This document shows positions 1 through 9,330 of a stretch of DNA of 64,000 nt, one piece after another. The notes beneath the pieces are model-generated. The model had not been told where the DNA came from, did not search any database, and was given only the letters and a program-made list of their open reading frames with translations. The stretch comes from RAM1 sp943372515 (GTDB taxonomy: Bacteria > Pseudomonadota > Gammaproteobacteria > Burkholderiales > Burkholderiaceae_C): assembly GCA_943372515.1 (NCBI GenBank), contig CALRYY010000010.1:11792-75791 (forward strand), written 5' to 3'. How positions within the stretch are numbered: the stretch's first letter is position 1; every line of letters starts with the position of its first letter. The position numbers and the translations under genes were made by a program.

Positions 1-1137
1 AGCAAGGTTGGAAATCTCGTAGGCCTCGTCGGTTGGCGCGGCATGGTGGGTTCGGTCCTGATGGACCGCATGCAGGCCGAAGGTGACTTCGGTCTCATTG
101 AGCCCGTGTTCTTCTCCACCTCCAATGCGGGCGGCAAGGCCCCGGCGCAGGCCAGGAACGAAACCACCCTCAAGGACGCCTACGACATTGACGCACTGAA
201 GAAGTGCGACATCGTCATCACCGCCCAGGGCGGTGACTACACCACCGAAGTCTTCCCCAAGCTGCGCGCTGCCGGCTGGACGGGGCACTGGATTGACGCC
301 GCGTCCACCCTGCGCATGAAGGACGACGCCATCATCATTCTGGACCCGGTCAACCTGCCGGTCATCAAGAATGCCCTGGCCAAGGGCGGGCGCAACTGGA
401 TCGGCGGCAATTGCACGGTCAGCTGCATGCTGATGGGCGTGGGCGCCCTGTACAAGGCCGGGCTGGTGGAATGGATGAGCTCCATGACCTACCAGGCGGC
501 GTCCGGCGGTGGCGCCCAGCACATGCGCGAGTTGCTGACGCAATTCGGTACGCTGAATGCTGAAGTGCGCAGCTTGCTGGACGACCCCAAGTCCGCCATC
601 CTGGAAATCGACCGAAAGGTTCTGGTCAAGCAGCAATCACTTACTTCGGACGAAACGGCCAACTTCGGCGTGCCGCTGGGCGGCTCGCTGATTCCGTGGA
701 TCGACAAGGACCTGGGCAATGGTGTGAGCCGCGAGGAATGGAAGGCCGGCGCCGAGACCAACAAGATCCTGGGCCAGGGCGCGCAGTTTGGTACGGCCGA
801 AACGCCGGTGGACGGCTTTTGCGTGCGCATCGGCGCCATGCGCTGCCACAGCCAGGCCCTCACCTTCAAGCTCAAGAAGGACGTGCCCCTGGCCGACATC
901 GAGGCCCTGCTCGCGGCCGACAACGCCTGGGTCAAGGTTGTTCCCAACAACAAGGAAGCCACGCTCAAGGACCTGACGCCCGTGGCCGTGACGGGTACGC
1001 TGGGCATCCCGGTGGGCCGCATCCGCAAGCTGGCCATGGGGCCGGACTATGTGGGCGCATTCACCATCGGCGACCAGTTGCTGTGGGGCGCGGCCGAGCC
1101 GCTGCGCCGGATGTTGCGCATCCTGCTTGACGCATAA
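1..1137 (+). CDS. asd: Aspartate-semialdehyde dehydrogenase (5' end cut by window)
   Basis: Reduces aspartyl-4-phosphate to aspartate-4-semialdehyde with NADPH, at the branch point to lysine/diaminopimelate, methionine and threonine. The reading frame is open from base 1, and the first codons already encode the nucleotide-binding turn (GLVGWRGMVGS), so probably only the start codon or a few residues are missing. The first in-window ATG at 43 is inside this motif and is not the real start. The catalytic cysteine lies in GGNCTVSC, codon 138 of the window frame, as in the E. coli-type enzyme. The length of about 378 codons fits the family. It ends 20 bp before a perfect 14-bp inverted repeat. 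fimV follows in the same direction after 189 bp. Confidence 0.97.
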   Translation, partial: SKVGNLVGLVGWRGMVGSVLMDRMQAEGDFGLIEPVFFSTSNAGGKAPAQARNETTLKDAYDIDALKKCDIVITAQGGDYTTEVFPKLRAAGWTGHWIDAASTLRMKDDAIIILDPVNLPVIKNALAKGGRNWIGGNCTVSCMLMGVGALYKAGLVEWMSSMTYQAASGGGAQHMRELLTQFGTLNAEVRSLLDDPKSAILEIDRKVLVKQQSLTSDETANFGVPLGGSLIPWIDKDLGNGVSREEWKAGAETNKILGQGAQFGTAETPVDGFCVRIGAMRCHSQALTFKLKKDVPLADIEALLAADNAWVKVVPNNKEATLKDLTPVAVTGTLGIPVGRIRKLAMGPDYVGAFTIGDQLLWGAAEPLRRMLRILLDA

Positions 1138-1156
1138 TCCGCGGCACCCCAGACAT

Positions 1157-1191
1157 ACAACGGCCTGTAATCAGTGGTTACAGGCCGTTGT
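1157..1191 (+). terminator. Perfect 14-bp inverted repeat downstream of asd
   Basis: Arms at 1157-1170 and 1178-1191 are exact reverse complements around a 7-base loop. The hairpin sits just after the asd stop codon and is a likely terminator or 3'-end stabiliser. It has no following T-run, so it is not a textbook intrinsic terminator. Confidence 0.55.
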
Positions 1192-1261
1192 CACATGACA
1201 ACATCGGGCGCTGTGTAACGAGCCGCGATTCAAGCGCGCCGAAGTTAAAAGCTGTCTCAGC

Positions 1262-1290
1262 TTGTCAGCCTAAGACATTGATGTTATGGT
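1262..1290 (+). promoter_or_regulatory. Candidate sigma-70 promoter of fimV
   Basis: TTGTCA at 1262-1267 (5 of 6 consensus) and TATGGT at 1285-1290 (4 of 6) are separated by 17 bp. They lie between the asd hairpin and the fimV start at 1327, giving a predicted leader of about 30 bases. Read by eye only. Confidence 0.4.
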
Positions 1291-1326
1291 CGTTTTAGCA
1301 AATTCAGTGGCAAGGCTGTTGTCCGC

Positions 1327-4221
1327 ATGATCAGAAAAAAGTTGCCTGCAGACCAAGCAATGGAGGCGCACAAATTGACGGGAAAGCCGCTGCGCTGGCA
1401 AGCATCCGCCTTGGCATTGGCAGCAGCTGTTGCCGTTGGTGCCTTCAGTCCAGATGCCCGGGCCCTGGCCTTGGGCCGTATCACGGTCCAGTCCGCGTTG
1501 GGCGAGCCCCTGCGCGCCGACATCGACATTCCCGAAATCACACCTGAAGAAGCGGCCAGCCTGCGCGCCACGGTCGCTTCGCCTGAGGCCTTTCGTGCCG
1601 CGGGGCTTGAATACAGCCCGGCCGTTGGCAACCTGGTCATCACGCTGCAGCAACGCCCGGGTGGGCGCATGTTCCTGCGTTTGACGAGCGACCGCACCGT
1701 CAACGAGCCCTTCGTCGACCTGATCCTGGAGGCCAACTGGTCGTCCGGACGCATCGTGCGCGATTACACGATGCTGTTCGATCCCCCGAACCTGCGTCCG
1801 GCCTCGCCGCCGGCAGCTTTGGTCGCGCAGGTTCCTGCTGCACCCGCTGCCCGTCCCGTGGTGCCTGTGCCCTTGCCGGCACCTTTGCCACCCGCCTCCG
1901 TTGCACCGCCCAGCATCGCACCCAGGCCAGCACCCGCGCCTGCGCCGCGGCCCGCTGCCGTGGCCCCAGCGCCCGTTCAACAAGCCGCTGCGCGGCCCGC
2001 GCCGGCACCGGCTGACGGCCGCAAGGTCACCGTCCAGGCTGGCGATACCGCCGGCAAGATCGCTGCTGCCAACAAACCCGCGAGCGTGTCGCTGGACCAG
2101 ATGCTGGTTGCACTGCTGCGCGCCAATCCCGACGCCTTCATTGCAGGCAACATCAATCGGGTAAAGGCTGGCGCCGTGCTGGACCTGCCGTCCGCCGAAC
2201 AGGCCGGATTGGTGGAGCCCGGCGAGGCAGGCCGTACCGTGGTCGCGCAAAGCCGCGATTTCAATGAATTCCGCCGCAAGCTGGCCGAGGGCGTGCCAAC
2301 GTCCCAGGTCGCAGCGGCCGATCGCCAGGCCACCGGCAAATTGCAGGCCAAGGTCGAAGACAAAAAGCCTGCAGCCGCCGCACCCGACAAACTCACCCTG
2401 TCCAAGGGTGCCGTGCAGGCCAAGGCCGCAGAAGACAAAATCGCCAAGGAGCGACAGGCCAAGGAAGCCGCCGCCCGCGTGGCCGAACTGAACAAGAATA
2501 TCGCCGAGCTGAGCAAGGTGGGGGCTGCAACCAGCCCTGCACCTGCTACGTCTTCCACACCCGCGGCCGCTGCGGCGGCGGCTGCGGCATCCCGCCCCGG
2601 CGTGGCAGTTGCAGCGGGCGCCGCTGTACCGACGGCTGCCCCTGTTGCGGCACCTGTTGCCTCCGCACCAGCCCCCGCAGTCGTCGCGCCCGTTGTGTCT
2701 GCAAGTGCTCCGACGGCTGTGTCCGTGACAGATCCCGTCACTGCGGCAGCTTCGGCCCCGGTCGCCGCGCCGGCCGTGGCAGCGAGCGCCCAGGCACCCG
2801 CTGCCACGCCTGCACCCGCTGCAACAGCAAAGCCACCGGCGCCCAAACCGGCGCCAGCCCCGGCACCGGCACCCGAGCCGAGCTTCGTGGACGAGCTTCT
2901 GGATAACCCCCTGATTCCCGCAGCTGTAGGCGGTTTGCTCGCCCTGGTGCTGGGCTTTGTGTTCTACAGGGCACGCCAGCGCAAAAAATCAACCCAGGTC
3001 GACAGTTCCTTCCTGGAAAGCCGGCTGCAGCCTGACTCGTTTTTTGGCGCCAGCGGCGGCCAGCGCATCGACACCAACGAAGGCGGCCCCACAGGATCGT
3101 CCATGGTCTATTCGCCCAGCCAGCTTGACGCAGCCGGCGATGTGGACCCGGTAGCCGAGGCCGATGTGTACCTGGCTTATGGCCGTGACTTGCAGGCCGA
3201 GGAAATCCTCAAGGAAGCACTGCGCACCACCCCGCAGCGCGTGGCCATTCACGGCAAGCTGCTGGAAATCTATTCAAAGCGGCGCGACGCCAAGGCCTTC
3301 GAAATGGTGGCGACCGATGCCTACAGCCTGACGCGCGGTGAAGGCCCGGAATGGGAGCACATCTGCGAGCTGGGCCAGGAACTGGACCCCTCCAATTCAA
3401 TGTACCGCCCTGGCGGGCAACCCACGGGGGGTACCGGCACGGTGGCCATGTCAGCCATTCCTGCGGCTTCCGGCAACGATTTCTCCATGGCTACGGCCAC
3501 GCATGTGTTGCCAACCGCTGCAGGCCAGGCCGCTGGCCCATCCGTGGATCTGGACCTGGACCTGGACTTTTCGCTGGGCGACGATGAACCATCAGGCGCC
3601 GGCACCGGGCCCGACCTGTTGGCCACCACCCCGATGCAGCTGGAGCCGACGGTCGCGTTCACCGCCACACCGCCACCGCAGTCGCTTGATATGGACTTTG
3701 GCAGCGGTACGGTCGCATTGCCGCCCTCAGCCGTGCCCGACTTGCCGCCGATCGCTGCCGAACCGGTGCGCCTGTCCGCGCCTGACCTGACCTTGTCCGA
3801 GAACGAACTGAGTTTTTCGCTGGACGGTCTGGATTTGCCGCCGGCGCCCACCCCGTCGCCGGCACCCAAAGCCGCCGCCCCTGCAGCAGATCCTGCCCCG
3901 GACTCCGGCATGATCGAATTCGACATGGGCGCACTGTCGCTGGATCTGGGCTCATCGCCCGCACCCAGCCCTGCCGCGGCTGCCGCCTCGTTCGATTCGT
4001 TGCCCTCGCTGGCTGATGCCGCAGAGACCGCCGGATCCCCGTTAAGCACAGGGTTTGACGACTCTGGCTCCGACCCGCTGGCCACCAAGCTCGCACTGGC
4101 TGAAGAATTCAGCGCCATCGGCGACCCCGACGGGGCGCGCAGCCTGGCCGAAGAAGTCGTAGCCGAAGCGTCCGGCGCATTGAAGGTCCGGGCACAGAAG
4201 TTCCTGGCGGAACTGGCCTGA
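1327..4221 (+). CDS. fimV: FimV-family polar peptidoglycan-binding hub protein
   Basis: Large inner-membrane protein that, in Pseudomonas and relatives, organises the cell pole for type IV pilus assembly and twitching. Visible parts: an N-terminal signal segment (hydrophobic about 27-40, Ala-rich cleavage region near 48), the conserved FimV N-terminal domain starting LGRITVQSALGEPL, a LysM domain at about 234-290, a long Ala/Pro/Val-rich linker, one membrane helix at about 527-553 followed by RARQRKK, a TPR-like segment at about 609-690, an acidic low-complexity stretch and the conserved FimV C-terminal domain (last about 48 residues). At 964 aa the length is typical. The chosen start is the first ATG before the signal peptide. 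A candidate promoter lies 37 bp upstream. Confidence 0.93.
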   Translation: MIRKKLPADQAMEAHKLTGKPLRWQASALALAAAVAVGAFSPDARALALGRITVQSALGEPLRADIDIPEITPEEAASLRATVASPEAFRAAGLEYSPAVGNLVITLQQRPGGRMFLRLTSDRTVNEPFVDLILEANWSSGRIVRDYTMLFDPPNLRPASPPAALVAQVPAAPAARPVVPVPLPAPLPPASVAPPSIAPRPAPAPAPRPAAVAPAPVQQAAARPAPAPADGRKVTVQAGDTAGKIAAANKPASVSLDQMLVALLRANPDAFIAGNINRVKAGAVLDLPSAEQAGLVEPGEAGRTVVAQSRDFNEFRRKLAEGVPTSQVAAADRQATGKLQAKVEDKKPAAAAPDKLTLSKGAVQAKAAEDKIAKERQAKEAAARVAELNKNIAELSKVGAATSPAPATSSTPAAAAAAAAASRPGVAVAAGAAVPTAAPVAAPVASAPAPAVVAPVVSASAPTAVSVTDPVTAAASAPVAAPAVAASAQAPAATPAPAATAKPPAPKPAPAPAPAPEPSFVDELLDNPLIPAAVGGLLALVLGFVFYRARQRKKSTQVDSSFLESRLQPDSFFGASGGQRIDTNEGGPTGSSMVYSPSQLDAAGDVDPVAEADVYLAYGRDLQAEEILKEALRTTPQRVAIHGKLLEIYSKRRDAKAFEMVATDAYSLTRGEGPEWEHICELGQELDPSNSMYRPGGQPTGGTGTVAMSAIPAASGNDFSMATATHVLPTAAGQAAGPSVDLDLDLDFSLGDDEPSGAGTGPDLLATTPMQLEPTVAFTATPPPQSLDMDFGSGTVALPPSAVPDLPPIAAEPVRLSAPDLTLSENELSFSLDGLDLPPAPTPSPAPKAAAPAADPAPDSGMIEFDMGALSLDLGSSPAPSPAAAAASFDSLPSLADAAETAGSPLSTGFDDSGSDPLATKLALAEEFSAIGDPDGARSLAEEVVAEASGALKVRAQKFLAELA

Positions 4222-4274
4222 CCCTTGCCGCGTACGCGGCGGGGCTCATCCGCCGTCATCCCGCCTCATCTGTA

Positions 4275-5057
4275 ATGCGACTGGCTCTGGGTATCAGCTA
4301 CAACGGCCAGGCCTACGAAGGCTGGCAAAGCCAGGCATCGGGCCGCACGGTGCAAGACCAGCTGGAAGCAGCTCTCTCCCGCTTTGCCACACAGCCGGTC
4401 ACCACGATCTGCGCAGGACGCACCGACTCAGGCGTGCATGGCCTCATGCAGGTGGTGCACCTGGACACCCCGCTCGCGCGCGAACCGTTTTCCTGGGTGC
4501 GCGGCACCAACACCTTTTTGCCCTCCGACATTGCCGTGCAGTGGGCCTGCCCGGTGCCCGATGACTTCCACGCACGGGGCAGTGCCACGGGCCGGCGCTA
4601 TGCCTATGTGCTGCTGGCGTCACCGGTGCGCCCCGGCGTTGAAGCGGGCCGCGTGGGCTGGGTCTTCCGCCCGGTGGATGGCAGTGCCATGCGGCAAGCT
4701 GCCGCCTTGCTGCTGGGCGAGCATGATTTCACTTCGTTCCGAGCGTCCGCGTGCCAGGCCAAATCCCCCGTCAAGACGCTGCGCAGCATCAGCATCACGC
4801 AACGCGGTGCCTACTGGCGGTTTGAATTCGAGGCCAATGCCTTCTTGCACCACATGATCCGCAACATCATGGGCTGCCTGCTGGTGGTGGGCTACGGCCA
4901 TCAACCGCCCCGCTGGATGTCAGACGTGCTGGCCGCCCGCGACCGCGATGCGGCGGCGCCCACCTTTTCCCCCGACGGCCTGTACTTTCTGGGCCCGCAG
5001 TACGACGCCAGGTGGGGGCTGCCCGAACGCACCGCTGCGTATGATTGGCTGCCATGA
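4275..5057 (+). CDS. truA: tRNA pseudouridine synthase A
   Basis: Makes pseudouridine at positions 38-40 of the anticodon stem-loop of many tRNAs. The catalytic aspartate is Asp51 in the family motif AGRTDSGVHG. The C-terminal part contains FLHHMIRNIMG, another TruA hallmark. The length of 260 aa is normal. It follows fimV by 53 bp, a gap holding a 14-bp palindrome (4227-4240). Its stop codon overlaps the trpF start by four bases (ATGA), indicating coupled translation, a common truA-trpF arrangement in proteobacteria. Confidence 0.96.
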   Translation: MRLALGISYNGQAYEGWQSQASGRTVQDQLEAALSRFATQPVTTICAGRTDSGVHGLMQVVHLDTPLAREPFSWVRGTNTFLPSDIAVQWACPVPDDFHARGSATGRRYAYVLLASPVRPGVEAGRVGWVFRPVDGSAMRQAAALLLGEHDFTSFRASACQAKSPVKTLRSISITQRGAYWRFEFEANAFLHHMIRNIMGCLLVVGYGHQPPRWMSDVLAARDRDAAAPTFSPDGLYFLGPQYDARWGLPERTAAYDWLP

Positions 5058-5758
5058 CAAGCCCTGAGCGCACACGCATCAAGATCTGCGGCCTGACCCG
5101 TGAGGCCGACGTGGACGCCGCCGTGCAAGCCGGTGCCGACGCAGTGGGCTTCGTGATGTACGAGCGCAGCCCCCGCTATGTGAGCGCAGCGCGGGCCGCC
5201 CAGCTGGCACGCCGTCTGCCGCCCTTCGTGACGCCGGTCCTGCTGTTCGTCAACGCCCCCGCGTCCGTGGTGCGCGGCGCCTGCGCCGCCATAGGCCAGG
5301 CTGTCGTCCAGTTCCATGGCGATGAAACACCCCATGACTGCCTGGACGCCACGGATGGCGGTGCACGTGCCTACCTGCGCGCCGCCCGCATTCCCCTGGA
5401 CGGTACCGCCGCGTTCGACTTGGTAAAATTCGCGGCTGATTACTCAAACGCCCAGGCCATCCTGCTCGACGCCCATGTCGACGGATACGGCGGCGGCGGG
5501 AAAACATTCAATTGGTCACTGCTTCCACCAAGCGTCAACTGTCATCTCGTTTTGTCTGGTGGACTCACGCCTGCAAACGTGACCGATGGCATTTTGCAAG
5601 TACGCCCGCGTTGCACTTCGCTGGCCGTTGACGTGAGCTCGGGCGTCGAAGAGTCCAAAGGCATCAAGGACGCCCGCAAGATCCATCAGTTTGTCGCGGC
5701 CGTGCGCGCCGCAGACAGCCAACTTGCAGGACCCCATGTACGAATACCATCAACCTGA
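5054..5758 (+). CDS. trpF: Phosphoribosylanthranilate isomerase
   Basis: Catalyses the Amadori rearrangement of phosphoribosylanthranilate in tryptophan synthesis. The TIM-barrel motifs are present: KICGLT near the N-terminus with the catalytic Cys, LLDAHVDGYGGGG with the catalytic Asp, and phosphate-binding LSGGL and VDVSSGVE. The ATG at 5054 is preferred because it gives an ATGA overlap with truA; an in-frame TTG at 5045 would add only three residues. The 3' end overlaps trpB by 23 bases, so trpF, trpB and trpA are probably translationally coupled. At 234 aa it is slightly longer than usual because of an extra C-terminal tail. Confidence 0.96.
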   Translation: MTSPERTRIKICGLTREADVDAAVQAGADAVGFVMYERSPRYVSAARAAQLARRLPPFVTPVLLFVNAPASVVRGACAAIGQAVVQFHGDETPHDCLDATDGGARAYLRAARIPLDGTAAFDLVKFAADYSNAQAILLDAHVDGYGGGGKTFNWSLLPPSVNCHLVLSGGLTPANVTDGILQVRPRCTSLAVDVSSGVEESKGIKDARKIHQFVAAVRAADSQLAGPHVRIPST

Positions 5759-7004
5759 CCGGACAGGCCATTTCGGGAAATACGGCGGCAGCTTCGTCAG
5801 TGAAACACTGACCCACGCCATCGCCGAGCTGCGCGAGGCCTACGCAAAGTACCAGCACGACCCCGAGTTCCTTGCGGAGTTCCGCTACGAGCTCAAGCAT
5901 TTCGTCGGCCGCCCCTCGCCCGTTTACCACGCCGCGCGCACCAGCCGTGAAATGGGCGGCGCGCAGATCTACCTCAAACGCGAGGACCTCAACCACACCG
6001 GCGCCCACAAGATCAACAACGTGATCGGCCAGGCCATGCTGGCGCGGCGCATGGGCAAGCCCCGAGTGATCGCCGAGACCGGCGCCGGGCAGCACGGCGT
6101 GGCCACGGCCACCATCTGCGCGCGCTACGGCCTGGAATGTGTGGTGTACATGGGCAGCGAAGACGTCAAGCGCCAAAGCCCCAATGTGTACCGCATGAAG
6201 CTGCTGGGCGCCACCGTGGTGCCCGTGGAGTCTGGCAGCAAGACGCTCAAGGACGCGCTGAACGAAGCCATGCGCGACTGGGTGACCAATGTGGAGAACA
6301 CGTTCTACATCATCGGTACCGTCGCAGGGCCGCACCCCTACCCGATGATGGTGCGCGATTTCCAGAGCGTCATCGGCGAGGAATGCCTGACGCAGATGCC
6401 TGAATTCCTGAACGGCGGCCAGCCCGATGCAGTGGTCGCCTGCGTGGGCGGGGGCAGCAATGCCATGGGCATCTTCTACCCTTACATCGCCCATGAAAAA
6501 ACCCGCCTGATTGGTGTGGAAGCTGCGGGCGAGGGGCTGGAAAGCGGCAGGCATTCGGCGTCGCTGCAGCGCGGCAGCCCGGGCGTGCTGCACGGCAACC
6601 GCACCTACATCCTGCAGGACGACAACGGCCAGATCACCGAAACCCACAGCGTGAGCGCCGGCCTGGACTACCCCGGCGTCGGGCCGGAGCACGCCTGGCT
6701 CAAGGACATCGGCCGCGCCGAATACGTGGGCATCACGGACAAGGAAGCCCTGGAAGCCTTTCACTACCTGTGCCGTACCGAGGGCATCATCCCCGCGCTG
6801 GAGTCCAGCCACGCCGTGGCGCATGCGATGAAGCTTGCCAAAACCATGCGCGCGGACCAGAGCATCCTGGTCAACCTCTCGGGACGGGGCGACAAGGACA
6901 TTGGCACGGTAGCCGATCTGAGCAATGCTGATTTTTACTGCCGCCCCAGTTGCCGCGGACAGTCCGTCAAAGGCGGTGAGCAGCCGGTACAGGTGGTCAA
7001 ATGA
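5736..7004 (+). CDS. trpB: Tryptophan synthase beta chain
   Basis: Condenses indole, channelled from TrpA, with serine to give tryptophan, using pyridoxal phosphate. The PLP lysine is Lys92 in NHTGAHKINN, and the phosphate-binding glycine loop appears as CVGGGSNAMG. The start at 5736 is chosen because it opens the typical beta-chain N-terminus (MYEYHQPD, then GHFGKYGG) and has a purine-rich GCAGGA site just upstream, inside trpF. The resulting length is 422 aa. The stop overlaps the trpA ATG by four bases, matching the alpha2-beta2 complex stoichiometry. Confidence 0.98.
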   Translation: MYEYHQPDRTGHFGKYGGSFVSETLTHAIAELREAYAKYQHDPEFLAEFRYELKHFVGRPSPVYHAARTSREMGGAQIYLKREDLNHTGAHKINNVIGQAMLARRMGKPRVIAETGAGQHGVATATICARYGLECVVYMGSEDVKRQSPNVYRMKLLGATVVPVESGSKTLKDALNEAMRDWVTNVENTFYIIGTVAGPHPYPMMVRDFQSVIGEECLTQMPEFLNGGQPDAVVACVGGGSNAMGIFYPYIAHEKTRLIGVEAAGEGLESGRHSASLQRGSPGVLHGNRTYILQDDNGQITETHSVSAGLDYPGVGPEHAWLKDIGRAEYVGITDKEALEAFHYLCRTEGIIPALESSHAVAHAMKLAKTMRADQSILVNLSGRGDKDIGTVADLSNADFYCRPSCRGQSVKGGEQPVQVVK

Positions 7005-7810
7005 GCCGCATCGCCACCTCCCTTGGCGCACTCAAGGCGCAAGGCCGCAAGGCCCTGATTCCCTATGTAACGGCCGGCTTTCCGTTTGCCGACGTCACAC
7101 CCGAGCTGATGCATGCGATGGTCGGCGCCGGCGCCGACATCATCGAGCTGGGTGTGCCGTTTTCCGACCCGATGGCTGACGGCCCGGTGATCCAGAAAGC
7201 CGGCGAAAAAGCGTTGGCGCTGGGCATCGGCACCGCCGAAGTGCTGGCGATGGTGCGGGGTTTTCGCACGCGCAACACCACCACGCCCGTGGTGCTGATG
7301 GGCTACGCCAACCCGGTAGAACGCTATGACCTGAAACACGGCGCGGACGCTTTTGTGCGTGACGCCGCCGCCGCCGGTGTGGACGGCGTCCTGATCGTCG
7401 ACTACCCGCCCGAGGAATGCGAAGACTTTGCCGGCAAGCTCAAGGCGCAGGGCCTGGACCTGATCTTCCTGCTGGCACCCACCAGCACAGATGAGCGCAT
7501 GAAGCAGGTCGCGCGTGTGGCCAGCGGCTATGTCTATTACGTTTCGCTCAAAGGCGTGACCGGTGCCGGCAACCTGGACACCGGCGCGGTGGAGTTGATG
7601 CTGCCGCGCATCCGCGCGCATGTCAGCGTGCCGGTGGGCGTGGGTTTTGGCATCCGCGACGCACAGACCGCCCAAGCCGTGGGCCGGGTGGCGGATGCCG
7701 TGGTGATCGGCAGCCGGATCATCCAGTTGATTGAAGACCAGCCGCGCGACCAGGTGGCGCCCGTGGCGGCCGCCTTCCTGCGCGAAATCCGTACCGCCCT
7801 GGACGCATAA
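7001..7810 (+). CDS. trpA: Tryptophan synthase alpha chain
   Basis: Cleaves indole-3-glycerol phosphate to indole and glyceraldehyde 3-phosphate. Both catalytic acids are visible at the canonical positions: Glu49 in IIELGVPFSDP and Asp60 in DPMADGP. The C-terminal phosphate-binding part includes VGVGFGIRD. The length of 269 aa is standard. It is coupled to trpB by an ATGA overlap and followed 30 bp later by accD. Confidence 0.98.
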   Translation: MSRIATSLGALKAQGRKALIPYVTAGFPFADVTPELMHAMVGAGADIIELGVPFSDPMADGPVIQKAGEKALALGIGTAEVLAMVRGFRTRNTTTPVVLMGYANPVERYDLKHGADAFVRDAAAAGVDGVLIVDYPPEECEDFAGKLKAQGLDLIFLLAPTSTDERMKQVARVASGYVYYVSLKGVTGAGNLDTGAVELMLPRIRAHVSVPVGVGFGIRDAQTAQAVGRVADAVVIGSRIIQLIEDQPRDQVAPVAAAFLREIRTALDA

Positions 7811-7840
7811 TGCAGCCCTGCCCCATCCAAGGAGCTCCCC

Positions 7841-8713
7841 ATGAGTTGGCTTGAAAAACTTCTGCCTCCCAAGATCCAGCAGACCGACCCGACCGAGCGC
7901 CGCCAGGTGCCCGAGGGCCTGTGGGTCAAATGCCCCAGCTGCGAAACCGTGCTGTACAAGACCGACCTGGAGCAAAACCAGAACGTCTGCCCGACCTGCA
8001 GCCACCACCACCGCATCGGCGCGCGGGCCCGTCTGGACGCTTTTCTGGACCCCGAAGGCCGCTACGAGATCGGCCAGGAGGTGCTGCCCGTTGATGCGCT
8101 GAAATTCAAGGACAGCCGCAAGTACCCCGAGCGGCTCAAGGAGGCGCTGGAAAACACCGGCGAGACCGATGCGCTGATCGTCATGGGTGGCGCTGTGCAC
8201 AGCATCAGCGTGGTGGCGGCCTGCTTTGAATTTGACTTCATGGGCGGCAGCATGGGCAGCGTGGTGGGCGAGCGTTTTGTGCGTGGCGTCGAAGCCGCGA
8301 TGGAACAAAAGGTGCCCTTCATCTGCTTTACCGCCACCGGCGGCGCGCGCATGCAGGAAGGCCTGCTGTCACTGATGCAGATGGCCAAGACCAATGCTTC
8401 GCTGACGCGCCTGGCCAAGAAGGGCCTGCCGTACATCAGCGTGCTGACCGACCCCACCATGGGCGGCGTAAGCGCCGGCTTTGCGTTCGTGGGCGACGTG
8501 GTCATTGCCGAGCCCAAGGCGCTGATCGGCTTTGCCGGCCCCCGGGTCATTGAATCCACCGTGCGCGTGACGCTGCCCGAAGGCTTTCAGCGCGCCGAAT
8601 TTTTGCAGACCAAAGGCGCGGTGGACTTCATCTGCGACCGGCGCGAGCTGCGCAAGACGGTGGCCAGCGCCCTGGCCATGCTGCAGCGCCAGCCGGCTGA
8701 CGCGGTCGAGTGA
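7841..8713 (+). CDS. accD: Acetyl-CoA carboxylase carboxyltransferase subunit beta
   Basis: Beta half of the carboxyltransferase that transfers CO2 from biotin to acetyl-CoA, making malonyl-CoA for fatty acid synthesis. The N-terminal zinc ribbon has four cysteines (Cys31, Cys34, Cys50, Cys53). The acyl-CoA-binding core shows TATGGARMQEG and DPTMGGVSA(G)F. A strong AAGGAG ribosome-binding site lies 6 bases before the ATG. Length 290 aa. It follows trpA as in many betaproteobacteria and faces the YggT gene. Confidence 0.98.
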   Translation: MSWLEKLLPPKIQQTDPTERRQVPEGLWVKCPSCETVLYKTDLEQNQNVCPTCSHHHRIGARARLDAFLDPEGRYEIGQEVLPVDALKFKDSRKYPERLKEALENTGETDALIVMGGAVHSISVVAACFEFDFMGGSMGSVVGERFVRGVEAAMEQKVPFICFTATGGARMQEGLLSLMQMAKTNASLTRLAKKGLPYISVLTDPTMGGVSAGFAFVGDVVIAEPKALIGFAGPRVIESTVRVTLPEGFQRAEFLQTKGAVDFICDRRELRKTVASALAMLQRQPADAVE

Positions 8714-8734
8714 ATCGCCCAGGCCCGTGCTGCC

Positions 8735-9277
8735 TCAGATCAGCAGGGACCGCTGGATGGCGCCCAGCACAATGGCGCCGATCTGCAGCACCACCAGCAG
8801 CGCCAGCGGCGACAGGTCAATACCACCCACCAGCGGGATCATCCGCCGGAAGGGCCGCAGCAGCGGAGCGCAAAGCCGCCCGATGATGTCCACCAGCGGC
8901 GAATCCGACTGCACCCACGACAGCACGGCATAGACAATCACCAGCCCGGTCAGGCCCGAAATGACGAGCCGGGCCAGGCCAAAAATCGCCAGCACCGGCA
9001 GCATGGCCAGTGTGCCCATGCCCAGCAGCCACAGCACCGCGTACTGCACCAGTTCCAGCAAAAAAGCGCCCACCAGGCTGGCAGTGTCCAGCCGTCCCAT
9101 GGGTGGCAGCACCCGGCGCAGCGGCAGCACCAGCCAATCGGTCAGGGCAAACACAAACCGGCCCACCGGGTTGCCAAACGGCACGCGCTGCCACTGCATG
9201 TAAAGCCGCAGCAGGCAGGCGCCGCCCAGCAGGCCCACGGCCACGTCCAGCAGGAATGAAATGATTTGGTAGAGCAT
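8735..9277 (-). CDS. YggT-family integral membrane protein
   Basis: Small polytopic membrane protein of the YggT family, poorly understood but linked in other bacteria to osmotic tolerance and cell-envelope function. The 180-aa sequence has about four hydrophobic segments and two copies of the YggT repeat: PLRRVLPP (near residue 55) and PLLRPFRRMIPLVGGIDLSPL (near residue 145). The latter is the family signature. It is monocistronic, convergent with accD (21-bp gap) and divergent from the LON-domain gene. Confidence 0.88.
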   Translation of the reverse strand: MLYQIISFLLDVAVGLLGGACLLRLYMQWQRVPFGNPVGRFVFALTDWLVLPLRRVLPPMGRLDTASLVGAFLLELVQYAVLWLLGMGTLAMLPVLAIFGLARLVISGLTGLVIVYAVLSWVQSDSPLVDIIGRLCAPLLRPFRRMIPLVGGIDLSPLALLVVLQIGAIVLGAIQRSLLI

Positions 9278-9330
9278 GGGCCAAGGGTCGGATAGGTCGT
9301 GGGATGATAGCGGGCAGAAACGGCTTTTTG